DNA of 64,000 nucleotides from Manis javanica (taxonomy: Eukaryota; Chordata; Mammalia; Pholidota; Manidae). This document shows positions 24,903 to 35,539 of this stretch, in pieces. The stretch spans positions 109,151,173 through 109,215,172 of the forward strand of contig NC_133156.1 of the NCBI RefSeq assembly GCF_040802235.1, written 5' to 3'. Made by a program: the position numbers and the translations under genes. Each line of letters starts with the position of its first letter. Position 1 is the stretch's first letter. Below the pieces are notes generated by a model. That model was not told where the DNA came from and did no database searches. It was given only the letters and a program-made list of their open reading frames with translations.

Positions 24903-24912
24903 AAAAAAAAAA

Positions 24913-26432
24913 GTAGGTTTGATAAATATATAGTCACCAGAAGAGTACAGAAAAATTATCTTTCTCTAAGTGCGGTCCTCTATGGCATGCAAGTTATTTT
25001 TCAGAATAAGAAGTACTTTTTACATGGTTCCTGGGGTTTTGTATGGCTTTTGTTTTTCCAAGTAGAGATCATGAGAGATGTTACCAGTTTAGGCAGAGTG
25101 ACATGGCTATGATTAATGAAAACAGTAAAAAGAGAAAAATGGGAAAATCCAATGTTTTTCTTCTTTTCTGCCTTGACCTTGAACTCTGCTTTAGACAGAG
25201 TGACATCCCCTCATTTGCCAAATTTTTCTGCTACCATGTTCTTATCTAGTCAAACATATTGACTAGAATGTATTTGTATTCTAGATACAGAGTTTGTATT
25301 CTAAATATATTTAGAATATAAATGTAACTTTTTAAAAAAAAGGTAGAAGTAGGGCGATCTGTAATCTGTAGACCCAGGGTAAGAACTGCTGAGCTCCAAG
25401 GCAGTCTCTTACCTTTCATTTGACCCCCAGAGAAAATTCCATCAAATAATGTAATCCATGTCTAGTGCGGTGAAAATACAACATGATTTCACAAGATTTT
25501 GAAGAACAGTATCAGAAAGAACTGAAAAAGGCAATGTTAATCCATTAAAACGGAGCATGTTTTCTAAGAGACATAAAGCTACTTTTATTCTTTGGAAAAT
25601 GTATCAACAAGAGGCTTTTAAGAATACTTAAACCAGACTGTTTCTAGTATTTACTGCAAAATTTGCAAATGCTCCTTCACTTTTGATATAAAAGGTTGTT
25701 CCTCCCTTAAAACAATGTTAGTATATTCTTAAATTCAATCTCTACCACTCAAGGACTTGGGAAAATTAACATATTTCTCTGTTTCTCCCATTCTCCTTCC
25801 TTCTTTCTTCTTCATCTCCCTACACCCTCCATCTTCTTTCCCTCTAAAACATTTCCCATAACCATCTTATGCAATTACATTGTAATTTATATTTTTCTTG
25901 TATTAAGTTTTTCTTGCTCCCTATTTTTAATGTAAAAGCTGGGATAAATAGAACATATTATGTGCCTTTTTGCTCAATAAACTTCATAAATGGTGAGGTT
26001 AAGTATCTTTTTGTGAGCCAATGGCTCTTGCTCAAACAAGGTTTTCTCTCCCCACCCCCTCGTGCAGTAACCTCTGACACGTAGAAATTGCTGACTGTGA
26101 AACTGCAGACAGCCTTGAGGCAGGAGCTGGTTGGGGCTGAGGGTGAGTTGGCATTTACTTGATCCCTCTTTCTGAAAATGATATGGGGCTACCCAGAAGG
26201 AAGTAGCAAAATGACCATCTTTGCAAATTCAGCTCTCAGTTTGCCTGCTTTCCCTACTCCTTCCTCATCCATATACCTTCATGGAAGGTCAGTGAGTCAG
26301 GGAGCAGACAGTTCTGCTCACCAACGTATCACCCTTCCATTTGGCTTCCTCCTGCCTTTGGCAAAGATCATTTTTGACCGGCCTAAGGAAAAGGCCAAGG
26401 AGATGTATCCAGGGCTTAATGGAAATACTCAC
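24913..26432. other. Intron, nothing assigned
   Basis: AT-rich intronic DNA between the retroposed element and the next exon. No transposon or coding signature was recognised with confidence. Confidence 0.4.
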
Positions 26433-26573
26433 TAGCTGACAATGTCTTAAAGTTTATCCTGGTGCCGTTGGTCCCCCCAGCTCTGGTGCTGGCCATGACC
26501 TGAACAGTGTAAGAGGTGTTCCGTGTCAGGGAGTCCAGGTCATACTGCAGGATCTTGGAGTTGACTGTTTTGG
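26433..26573 (-). CDS. IL31RA: IL31RA exon, second half of membrane-proximal FnIII domain
   Basis: A 141-bp exon with acceptor CTTTAG before CCAAAACTG and donor TCAGCTA|GTGAGT. It encodes KTVNSKILQYDLDSL, then TSYTVQVMASTRAGGTNGT and INFKTLS, the last strands of the third FnIII domain. Phase is 1 in and 1 out. The NGT sequon is a possible N-glycosylation site. Confidence 0.93.
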
Positions 26574-26837
26574 CTAAAGAAAAACTGTGTTAGTCAAATA
26601 CCACAGCCAAACCTAGCTGAAAATTGTACTTTTTCCAGTCTAGCAACACTGAAATTAGATCACTGGAAGCTATACTTCCAAGCTTAGCCTTTTCATACCA
26701 TAATGCTTCTAACCATGCTCTGCTTAAAACTAGCCTGTCAAGATGGATCAAACACCACATTATAAAGATCCCAAACTATATAAGTCTTAGAAGACAACAT
26801 AGGGTGAATTTACATGACCTTGAATTTGCAAAGGTTT

Positions 26838-28380
26838 CTTAGATATGACACCAAAAGTGAGGCAACAAAAGAAAAAAGATCAACCTAGACTTCATCAAAA
26901 TTAAAAGCTTTCGTACATTAAAACACACTACCAAGAGAGAGAAAAGACAACCCACAAAATGGGTAAAATATTTGCAAGTCATATATTTGATAAGAAATTT
27001 GTATCCAGAATATATAAAAGAAATATTACACCTCAACAGCCAAAAGACAAACAACTCAATTTAAAAATGGGCAGAGAGATTGAAAAGACTTTCTCCAAAG
27101 CAGATACAAAAATGGCCAACAAAAACATGCAAAGATGCTCAACATCATTTTTATTAAGGAAATGCAAATCAAAACCATATTGAAATACCACTTCATACCC
27201 ACTAGGATAGCCATAATATATATTTTTAACAAAATAGCAAGTGTTGGTAAGGATTTAGAGAAACTGGAACTCTCATACACTACTGGTGGGAATGTAAAAT
27301 GGGGTAGCCATTGTGCAAAAACAGTTTGGTGGTTCCTCAATAAGTTAAACTAGAATTATCATATGACCCAGCGGTTCCACACCTAAGTATACAGTAGTCC
27401 CCACTTATCCACAGGGAATACAGTCCAAGACTCCCAGTGGATGGCTGAAACCACAGATAATACCTAACCCTATATGAACTATGTTTTTTTCCTACATATA
27501 CATACCTATGATAAAGTTTAATCTATAAATTAGGCACAGTAAGAAGACTAACATGACTAATAAAATAGAACAATTACAATATACTGTAATAAAAGTTTTG
27601 TGAATGTTTCTCTAAATACCTTATTGTACTGTACATACCCTTCTTTTTATGATAATGAGATGATAAAATGCCTATGAGATGAAATGAAGTGAACAACAAA
27701 GTCATTGTGACATAGTGTTAGACTACTACTGACCTTCTGACAAATGTCAGAAGGAGGATCTTCTGCTTCTGGGCCGCAGCTGACCACAGGTAACTGAAAG
27801 CATGGAGAGTGAAAACTGCAGATAAGGGGGTGACTACTGTGTATTCCAAAGAATTAAAAGCAGGGACTTAAAACAATATGTGTACACCAATATTCATAGT
27901 ATTGTTCCAATTAATAGAACCAATGTTCATAGTAGTATTAATCACAGTAACCAAAGGTGGCAACAACCCAAATGTCCACTACTGATGAATGGATAAACAA
28001 AATGTGGACTAGCCACACAATAGAACATTATTCAGCTGTGAAAAGGGATGCAGTACTAACACATGCTGTAACATGGATAAACTTTGAAAACATGCTAAGC
28101 AAAAGAAGTCAGATACAAAAGGGCATGTATTGTATGATTCAATTTATGTGAAATAGCCAGAACAGGTAAATCCATAGAGATAGAAAGCAGCTTTGTGATT
28201 TCCAGGGACTATGGGATGAGGCAATGGGAAATGACTGACTGATGGGTACAGGGTGGAAATAAGAGTGATAATGGTCCCACAACATTACAGATGTACTTAA
28301 TGTCAATAAACAATACACTTTCATATGTTTAAAGTGGTAAATTTTGTTATATGTATTTTACTGTAACAATTACAAAAAAA
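26838..28380 (+). mobile_element. Old L1 fragment with nested transposon
   Basis: 'gacaccaaaagtgaggcaacaaaag ... gataagaaatttgtatccagaatat ... gtggttcctcaataagttaa' is the ORF2 3' region of an old L1. After the insertion at 27392-27839 it resumes with 'attccaaagaattaaaagcaggg' and continues to the 'ttcagctgtgaaaagg' block and 3' UTR. Confidence 0.75.
27392..27839 (+). mobile_element. Tigger-like DNA transposon nested in L1
   Basis: The ends CAGTAGTCCCC and GGTGACTACTG are near-perfect inverted repeats, with TA before the left end and TG after the right end (a decayed TA target duplication). The first 60 bases resemble short Tigger-derived elements. It has no coding capacity. Confidence 0.65.
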
Positions 28381-28854
28381 TGTATTAAACATGAATACAA
28401 GTCTAGCTTAGAATTTAGGGTGTCAGGAGACATTGTGGATTTAAAAAAGAAGTTTGAATTGGCAATGGGTGGTAGGAGTAAAGGGTCCTGCACTGGGGTA
28501 AGTGCCACCAAATAGGGTCTGTTCACAATCCACTCTTTAATCCAGGCACACTCCACTCTTCAATAATGATTGGCAAGTTCCCAGGAGGCCAACCTGTTCA
28601 CAGCCTGACCAGGACAAATTATATCAATTCCCCTGGTTCCTACAGGACTCTTAGTACTGTCACTATACTCTCATTTGACTGCAAAAAGCTCAAGAGGTAA
28701 GTGCTCCTGGCCCCATTTCCAGAGAGGCTCAAAGAAGCTAAGTGACTCAGGCAAGGAAACAGTACTAACCATGGGAGTCGTCCCTATGGCAGGTCTGGCC
28801 ATAGCATCTATGTGGGGCTTGGGGGGTCTTCAACTTGGCTATGAGCACACTTAC
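28381..28854. other. Intron, nothing assigned
   Basis: Non-coding sequence between the old L1 and the next exon; no feature recognised. Confidence 0.4.
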
Positions 28855-29001
28855 AGAAATCCTTTCCATCTTCAGCTTGGTAAAATATGGTATAGTTGCT
28901 GATGAAACCATTTCTCTGACTCTTGGGAATTTCTTTCCATGTGATCGTGACTGTCTTCACACCAATGTTCTCCGCCTTGGTCACAGGACCTGCTGATGGA
29001 A
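28855..29001 (-). CDS. IL31RA: IL31RA exon, first half of membrane-proximal FnIII domain
   Basis: A 147-bp exon with acceptor CTGTAAAG before TTCCATC and donor GATTTCT|GTAAG. It encodes PSAGPVTKAENIGVKTVTI, then TWKEIPKS, ISNYTIFYQAEDGKDF. The TW...IP pattern marks strand B of an FnIII fold, and NYT is a sequon. Phase is 1 in and 1 out. Confidence 0.93.
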
Positions 29002-29499
29002 CTTTACAGGACAGGAAATAATAAACACTCCATCACACCCGAGCTGATCCTTCCCCCACAAAGGCTCTGGCCAGGACTCATACCAAAATCAGTGCTGAGT
29101 AGGGAACTGACGAATCAACCTGTTTGGGAACATTAGTTTCTGGAGTCATCTATCTTGAACAGGAAGGGAAGATGTGTCACAGACCAGAGAAAAAGTACTT
29201 CCTCATAGACTTCTCATTCTAATTTGGCCCCCAGCTCTTCCACTCATAACTGTAACAGCCATTATCAAATTGTGGAAGAGTTTGCCCCATGGGCTACCTT
29301 TGAGAGACAGGATATATTTTCTAGTGTCGAATCTGGAAGATGTTAGCTTCCAACGAGATAAAAATATAGTCTAAGCAGTTCACCAGTGCTTATTGCTACA
29401 CAATGAAAAATAATTTTTTAGTATCTCCAACTTAGGATTGATTTGTAGGGTCCCTAACTTGGTCTTAACTAAATGTTATTTCTGCTTACAGTGTTATTT

Positions 29500-29620
29500 G
29501 CATTAAGTTTCCTTGTGAATCTGGGCAAATTATTTTACCTCTCTGAGCCTCAAATGCTCATTTCCATGAAGTAAAGAGCTTGGACTTGATCACCAGTGAC
29601 TACCCTAGCTTTGACACTCA
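29500..29620 (+). repeat. MIR-type SINE fragment
   Basis: 'gaatctgggcaaattattttacctctctgagcctc ... atttccatgaagtaaagagcttggactt' is the MIR core in sense orientation. Confidence 0.65.
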
Positions 29621-29796
29621 GTGAACCTATAACCTGACCGTGATTGCATCAAACATATAGCTGACTACAGACTGAAGGGGCAGCGTGGGTGAGCAGCAAG
29701 GCAACTGTGAATGAGCTACAGGCATTCACAGCCTTGTCTGAATGTTGGACAGGCCCCAATGTTTCCTTGCCCCCACAGGACCTTGTCCATACATAC

Positions 29797-29898
29797 TGCC
29801 TTCTTTGACATAAGCCTGCATGGAATATGGCTTGCCCACTCGGTTTTGCAGTACTGGATACACAGAGATGTTATAGCACCAGAAAGGTTTTAATTCAT
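29797..29898 (-). CDS. IL31RA: IL31RA exon, second half of middle FnIII domain
   Basis: A 102-bp exon with acceptor TTTTTTAACAG before ATGAATTAAAACC and donor GAAGGCA|GTATGT. It encodes DELKPFWCYNISVYPVLQ and then GKPYSMQAYVKEG, the F and G strands of the fourth extracellular domain. NIS is a sequon. Phase is 1 in and 1 out. Confidence 0.93.
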
Positions 29899-30782
29899 CT
29901 GTTAAAAAAGAGAGAGAGAGAGAAATAAGCATTTACTGCAGAGTATGACATAGTACAAGGAATGCTAGAGTAAGAGTTATACCCTAAGATTTATGAAAGA
30001 GATACTATTTCTCTACAGTTTCCATACCTGGAAAATAAGGGAGGTTAAGTTGGATGATCTCTAATGTCTATTACAGTTCTAACCTCTTTAAAGCAATTCT
30101 TAGCACTAAACCCTCTGGCAAAATGAAAGATCCAGGAAGGGAGAGGTAAGAGATTCAGTCCCTCCCCCATCACAGATTTTGTTATATGATTTGGGGGCAC
30201 TAAGAATAAACTGAATCCTTCTGTCAAACAGCAAATCATCTTAGAGAACTCAGATACCATGAACTCTAGCTCCTCTGTCTGCCTGCATCCCTGCATGAGC
30301 ATGATTCTTTATATGGATGCTATTCAGTATTAAGGGTTAGACTGATGGGACTGGGAGTGTAAAACCTCATTAATGTGTATTACAGGGAACAAGGACTTTC
30401 TTGAAAAGAAGGCTATTTTCTATATCAATCACCTGGGGAAAGGGCCCAGCTCTTAAATTGGTGACCCAAACTGAAGGGGGTGCCCTGGGTAGGACAATTA
30501 GGATACAAACTCTGGTGTTATCCCCATGATCAAGATAGCTGGTGGCAAGTGTTAAAATAGTATTTTCTACATGTAAACAGGCCAGATACCTTGTCTGATA
30601 CTCATGGCTTCCCCACCCAGGCTTGCTGGGAAATGCCAAGAAATGTGTCACTTCACTAAGCTTGTACTAGCTTGTCAAATGCTATTAACTGTTTTTATAG
30701 CTTTGAAGCCAAAGTTAAAGGTTTAAAATCTGATGAAATTGAATCCTATACAGAGGGAACCTGTAGGGTCTGCCCTGGCTAC

Positions 30783-30965
30783 CTTGCTGGATTGTCCAGT
30801 TCCTGGCCTGAGACACAGATTCCCAGGAAAAGGTGGAGGGCTTTGGGGCCGATTCTGAAAACCACTCAACCATCCATGTGTCCACCTCTGGAACAGAGCT
30901 TTGCCACTCCACCACCAGTTGGTCCTGAGTGAGGAAGGCCTGCATGGCCTCAATACACTGAAATG
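30783..30965 (-). CDS. IL31RA: IL31RA exon, first half of middle FnIII domain
   Basis: A 183-bp exon with acceptor CTTCCAG before CATTTCAGTG and donor CAGCAAG|GTAGCC. It encodes FQCIEAMQAFLTQDQLVVEW, then TWMVEWFSESAPKP and WESVSQARNWTIQQ. NWT is a sequon. Phase is 1 in and 1 out. The upstream intron (to 44104) holds the complete provirus. Confidence 0.93.
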
Positions 30966-32435
30966 CTGGAAGAAGAGAAAAAGACTGCTTTACAGCTAGC
31001 CAACTCATTCCCCAAATGCACCAACCACATAGGCAGCCAGTCATTGCCCGAATCATAAGGAAGGTCGAAGTTCAGGATCTCCACGGCAACCTCCCTTAGT
31101 GGTTCAGTTTTATTGTATCCCTTTCCTTAACCCCCAACTGGATGATTAAATGCCTTCTTAATCTTTATCTACCAAAAATTCACCAGAATTTTTCCAGGAA
31201 AAGATCTCATGAGAGAGTTGATGACTGAAAAGACTTACCTTCCACAGGTAAATCAAAAGGAAAGCAAGCCTGAGACAAAGAATGAATCTCTAAACATAGA
31301 ATTTCAGGCACCAGTAATCCTGCAGCTGGCAAGCTGAGAGAGGGTAACTCTAAAATTATACCAGGGAAATGGCTTCAAATTTCAACCCTCTAGGCTGGCC
31401 CTGCACAACCAGGCTATGGAATCCTATCCTCAAAGAATTATCTGTACCAGGAAGATACAGACATGCAGGCTGCGGAAAATTCATGGTCTGAAATAGGCCA
31501 CAGGATTCCTTTCATAGAGAAGTTGAACATGGAGTTAAAATCCAATATCTAGGATTTAATCAGAATTTAGAGAGCTATCTTACTGAAAATGTTCTGACTA
31601 TGTGGAAGAGAGGAGAACTACTTGGAGGTGCAGAGAGGCACAGGAGAAAGGTACAAAGGAGTGGGGTTTGGGAGATCCAGGGGTTTGGCTCTCCTCCCTC
31701 ACGTGCTCCTCACTGCCCACGACACACCTGAGCCTTCAAAACTGGAATCCGCAGGATGTTTACTGAAATGAACATGGAAGACAGCCCTGGATGAGGACAG
31801 AAGAGGAGACAGTGTTCCTCCAAAAAACAAAATGTCTTTTGAAGCTGGAAGCCCAGGCCAGGGGTGGAGATTTGGTGTGGGGACAGGGATACTGAATCCT
31901 GCTGTCTGTAGGCAACTAGCCCCAGCAGGCTGTGTGCATATTCAGGAGTAGCTGTCCTTAAAGGGCAGAGTTCATGGATCCTTTTCCCAAACTCGGCCGG
32001 TAGGAGACGCTGCAGCTGCTCCTCCTAGAAGCAAGACCAAACATTCAACAGTCTGAAAGGGTGGCTCTGAGGAAGGGCTACTGAGGCGTGAAGGAAGTGT
32101 GAAGCTGAACTCGGGGTGGGGCTGGGGCCCGGAGCACAGAGCCGGGAAGGCAGCCTCACAGAGTCCCTAGGACTCCTGCTTCGTCCTCCCTGCCCTCCCC
32201 TGCTCATGGCCTCTAAGCACCCTCAGCAGCTGTTCCAGTCAGGTTGAAAGTCCTTACTGGAGCATTTGGACCCTACCCGGCCTCTTATAGCAGATGATGT
32301 TCATACTCCCTGATCTTCTCAGATTCCTTCTTAATGTTTTTGTGTGTTTTGCTTGGTTGGGATAACTTTGAGATGTAACTTACACTCCACACTCCCCTTT
32401 CTGGGTCAGGCTGGACCCACTATCCTCAAGACTTT
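30966..32435. other. Intron, nothing assigned
   Basis: Non-coding intronic DNA. Short open frames at 32025-32207 and elsewhere show no recognisable product. Confidence 0.4.
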
Positions 32436-32439
32436 TATT

Positions 32440-32875
32440 GCAGATTGCACCTGTTATGGGTTGAGTTGTATCCACCCCTCCCTCCCCCAAATATATCCTC
32501 AGTACCACAGAATGTAACTTTATTTGGAAATCAGGTCGTTGCAGATATAAGTAGTTAACTTAAGATGGTGGGCCCTTAACCCAATATGACTGGTGTCCTT
32601 ATTAAAAAAATTGGGATTTGGACACAGAGACAGAGACACACCGGAAGCTGGCCTGTGAAAACCAAGGCAGAGATCAAAGCCACACTGCGCCCGGCCAAGG
32701 AACACCTGGGGCTTCCAAAAGCAGGAAGGAAGGACCTTCCCCTGGGGACTTGTGAAGTGTGGTCCTGCCAACACTTTGATTTCAGACCTCTAAATCTCAG
32801 GACAGTCAGACAGTAAATTTCTGCTGTTTGAAGCCTTGCAGTCTGTGGTCTTGGTCACAGCAGCCCTGGGAAAAT
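32440..32875 (+). repeat. MaLR (MLT1-type) LTR
   Basis: Starts 'tgttatgggttgagttgtatcc', continues 'aatgtaactttatttggaaatcaggtcgttgcagat' and 'ggcccttaacccaatatgactggtgtcc', and ends 'tttctgctgtttgaagcc ... cagcagccctggg'. This is the layout of an old ERVL-MaLR LTR, of the same kind as at 60130-60622. Confidence 0.65.
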
Positions 32876-33130
32876 CAAACAGCCCCTTGGCTTGACCTCC
32901 CTGCTTCCCTGGTCTTGCTGCCTCTGCTTCCTTTGGTTCCCCTGGAGGCACTTTGTTTGTTTAGCTTTCTCTATTTCTTTTCATTCAATTTATTTGAACT
33001 AAAAAAGAAAATTCACCAATTTGGTGAATCTGGAGACACTTTGTTAATAAACTGCCCACAAATCCTGACCTGAGGGCAGGAGTGAGTGCTGGCTCCTAGC
33101 CCTCTGCACCTCCTCCTTCCCAGCACAGCG

Positions 33131-33150
33131 CTCGCTCGCTCGCTCGCTCG
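33131..33150. repeat. (CTCG)n microsatellite
   Basis: Five CTCG units at 33131-33150, in a GC-rich patch. Confidence 0.8.
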
Positions 33151-33844
33151 GCTGTGCAGGGGCTGGGTCTAAAGAGCCCAAAGTGCTGCAGGGATTGAGG
33201 CAACAAACCAGCACCTGAGCGCCAGAGGGCAGGGAAACCATTCACTAAGCCCTGAGTCAGCCTGGAAGGACAAAGGGCTTGGGCAGCATTAAGGGGCACA
33301 AAAGAGAAGTTTTCAACTCATCATTCTACTCGATGCAAATGAACTCCTGGATACCTCCATCATTCAACAAGAAAGTTTTAGGTAATTTTTCCAGATATAA
33401 CATCCCCAGGCACAGAAGGTAATACAGATCCTCCCTGGGAAAAAGGGGGTAGGGCTTGACTGCTAACACCTTTGATTTCCTGTGGTCTGCGTGAAGGCAG
33501 TTCTGGCTACTGAATGTGGTTCCCTGATGCCTGGCACCCTGCCTTTGCTGGCTGTCCTCGCCCACCTTCAGTCCCAACCTCTTCCTCAGCCCCTCACTGT
33601 GCAAGCAGCCGTGCTGTTCTAGGCCCTACCTCAGACCACTCCATAGCTGCCTGCTGGCCAAGGCCCTTGGGGTCTGAATGTCCTAGAACTCCAAGGAGGG
33701 TCAGACAACAAGGAACCTGAAGGTGTATCTATTCCAATCCATTATTTTAAAGATGGGTAAATAACCAGTTCAGGGCCATGCAGCAACTGCAATGAGAATT
33801 CTAAGTCACTTATTAATACCAAATCCAAGGTTCTTGATAAAGTG

Positions 33845-33965
33845 TATAGTACAAATCTGGAATCACACAGACCTGGGCTTGAATTACACCTGAGAGACCT
33901 CAGACAAATTACTAAGCTTTGCTGAATCTCAGCTTCATCATCACAAAGAAGATCTAATACCATCT
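33845..33965 (+). repeat. MIR-type SINE
   Basis: 'ggaatcacacagacctgggcttgaattac ... gacctcagacaaattactaagctttgctgaatctcagcttcatcatc' follows the MIR head and core. Confidence 0.65.
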
Positions 33966-34164
33966 ATGCCATGGGTCATTTCAAGGCTAACATTTGACTA
34001 ACCTATCATCTTAGCACAATGTTGACATACACTAATGGACATGATAATTACATTTATTTAATGATTGTTATACCTACAATAACTATTATTACTCAACTAT
34101 TCTCCAGTTGACACCTCTTTATGAAACAAAATTCTGTAAAACATTACTTTCTTATATGTCCAAG

Positions 34165-34385
34165 ACAGGGGCCTTTAAACTTTCTCCACAGAGTCAAATA
34201 GTAAATATTTTATCTGTTACAACTACTCAACTCTGCCTGCCATTGTTGCACAAAAGGAGACATGACAATGTGTAAAAAAGGAAAAAAAGAAAAGAACAGG
34301 TGTGGTTGTATTCCAATAAAACTTTATTTACAAAAAACATGTGTCAGGCCAACTTTGGTCCACAAGCTATAGCTTGCCTACCTGG
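34165..34385 (+). mobile_element. hAT-type DNA transposon
   Basis: 'acaggggcctttaaactttctccacagagtcaaatagtaaat ... gttacaactactcaactctgcc ... aataaaactttatttacaaaaa ... caagctatagcttgcc' is a hAT-Charlie-like copy related to the one at 8772-9095. Confidence 0.55.
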
Positions 34386-34564
34386 TCTATGACCAGTATA
34401 ACTGATTATCATGTTGATGCTTCTGACATAAAGCACTAGCTTCAGATTTGGGAAAAACAAACAAAAAACCCTATATGAATTTAGCATAATTTTGAAGTAT
34501 TTTCTAGCATTTTAAAGTTGATAATCCATATGTAATAGAAATTTAATTGATCATAAACTTTATT

Positions 34565-34800
34565 AAGAATGACAAAAATAATAATTAGACTAGACAAAGT
34601 ATTTTACCCACACAATCTCATTTAATCATCACAACAGCTCTGTGAGGTAGGTATTACTATATAATAGCCCCGTTTTACATGTAGCTAACATTCTCCAGGT
34701 TTAAGGTTAGGTAACTTGCGAAAGGTTTAGGTTTATGGTATCTAATGAAAGGTTTGAAACCAGGGCTGTTGGACTCCAAAGCCATATTTTTATCCTCTAC
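34565..34800 (-). repeat. MIR-type SINE
   Basis: 'atctcatttaatcatcacaacagctctgtgaggtaggtattac ... aacttgcgaaagg ... gaaaccagggctgttggactcc' is MIR in reverse orientation. Confidence 0.65.
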
Positions 34801-35029
34801 ACTTTAATGCTTCTCACTACAGGGCCACACCAGGAGACTGATATTACTATTCAGCAGTGCCTCTATTAACAAGAATGTGTATTCAAAGACACACACATTT
34901 GTCAGAAACTTAATCACTACAAGTATTGGATAGGGAGAAACTAAGATGCCAGAAGCTAAGGAGTGTGGGGAATACTATTAAATACTAACTAAAATAGTGG
35001 CAAGTATAGCTCAAAACACAAAATATATA

Positions 35030-35035
35030 TATATA
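35030..35035. repeat. Possible 6-bp target duplication (TATATA)
   Basis: TATATA precedes the 5' LTR and follows the 3' LTR at 43062-43067. Six bases is the usual betaretroviral duplication, but the site lies in a TA run, so its length is ambiguous. Confidence 0.55.
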
Positions 35036-35369
35036 TGTTGGCAGCCGTGCTCAGAAAATAGCGCCCCATGCAGGGCAGCCGGAAGGCCCCGAACTTCCTA
35101 ATGACAAATCATCCCACACCACTAAACTACATGCTAATTGCGCCTTGGCATAAGGACCAATGAGACCCACCAAATGGTTATGCTAATAAGGCATATGGAG
35201 CCGCACCAACCAGGTCAGAGCATGAGAACTATATAAGCAAGCCTCTCCTTCCCCTCTGTGTCCTGCCCAACTCATTTGTTTCACAAAGAGCTGAAGAATA
35301 AAGCTTTCTGCAGAAGAATCCTGCTGTTGTTGCATGCTGTTCTTGCCGGCGAGGACAGGGCACGCGACA
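35036..35369 (+). repeat. 5' LTR (334 bp)
   Basis: Begins TGTTGG and ends GCGACA. CCAAT lies at 35157-35161, TATATAAG at 35230-35237 and AATAAA at 35297-35302, giving a short R region and U5. I compared it base by base with the 3' LTR and saw no difference. Confidence 0.93.
35230..35237 (+). promoter_or_regulatory. Proviral TATA box
   Basis: TATATAAG with an upstream CCAAT about 70 bp away; transcription should start about 25-30 bp downstream. The same box occurs in the 3' LTR at 42922-42929. Confidence 0.75.
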
Positions 35370-35371
35370 AG

Positions 35372-35389
35372 TGGTGCCGAAACCCGGGA
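35372..35389 (+). promoter_or_regulatory. Primer-binding site, tRNA-Phe
   Basis: TGGTGCCGAAACCCGGGA, two bases after the LTR, is complementary over 18 bases to the 3' end of mammalian tRNA-Phe (TCCCGGGTTTCGGCACCA). Most betaretroviruses use tRNA-Lys, so this primer choice is unusual. Confidence 0.88.
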
Positions 35390-35470
35390 ACCAGAACATC
35401 ACCGGCACAGGGAGGACCCTTCAGACATCTGGAGAGGATTCAGAACTGCAGGTCAGAAGAAAGCCCGGAG

Positions 35471-35478
35471 GGGTAAGT
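35471..35478 (+). promoter_or_regulatory. Major splice donor in leader
   Basis: GG|GTAAGT is a near-consensus 5' splice site 65 bp upstream of the gag ATG, in the place expected for the donor that makes env mRNA. Confidence 0.65.
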
Positions 35479-35539
35479 TCCGAGAGGCCCCTGCTTTTTA
35501 GGATGATGGTTGATGGTTCTCTGTAAATAAGGAGGCACC

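Larger units (their letters stand above)
23100..24912 (+). mobile_element. Retroposed 3' end of a class II retroviral transcript (SINE-R-like)
   Basis: Directly after the L1 A-tract, the frame reads as the C-terminal integrase of a class II retrovirus (KGGLLPDRIKL, then a QWYKGHIKVW, KGLFVFIQ block ending near 23385), with stops. It then jumps to an envelope transmembrane subunit (23480-23997) without most of the surface subunit. Next come about 580 bp of non-coding DNA, a polypurine tract and a U3-R region that stops 18 bases after AATAAA and is followed directly by A10. The lack of U5 and the poly(A) at the natural RNA end indicate an L1-mediated copy of retroviral RNA rather than a proviral remnant. 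Confidence 0.75.

Noticed and set aside
34981..35035. AT-rich run as an origin or promoter
   Set aside because: It is a simple TA repeat that served as the integration site of the provirus.
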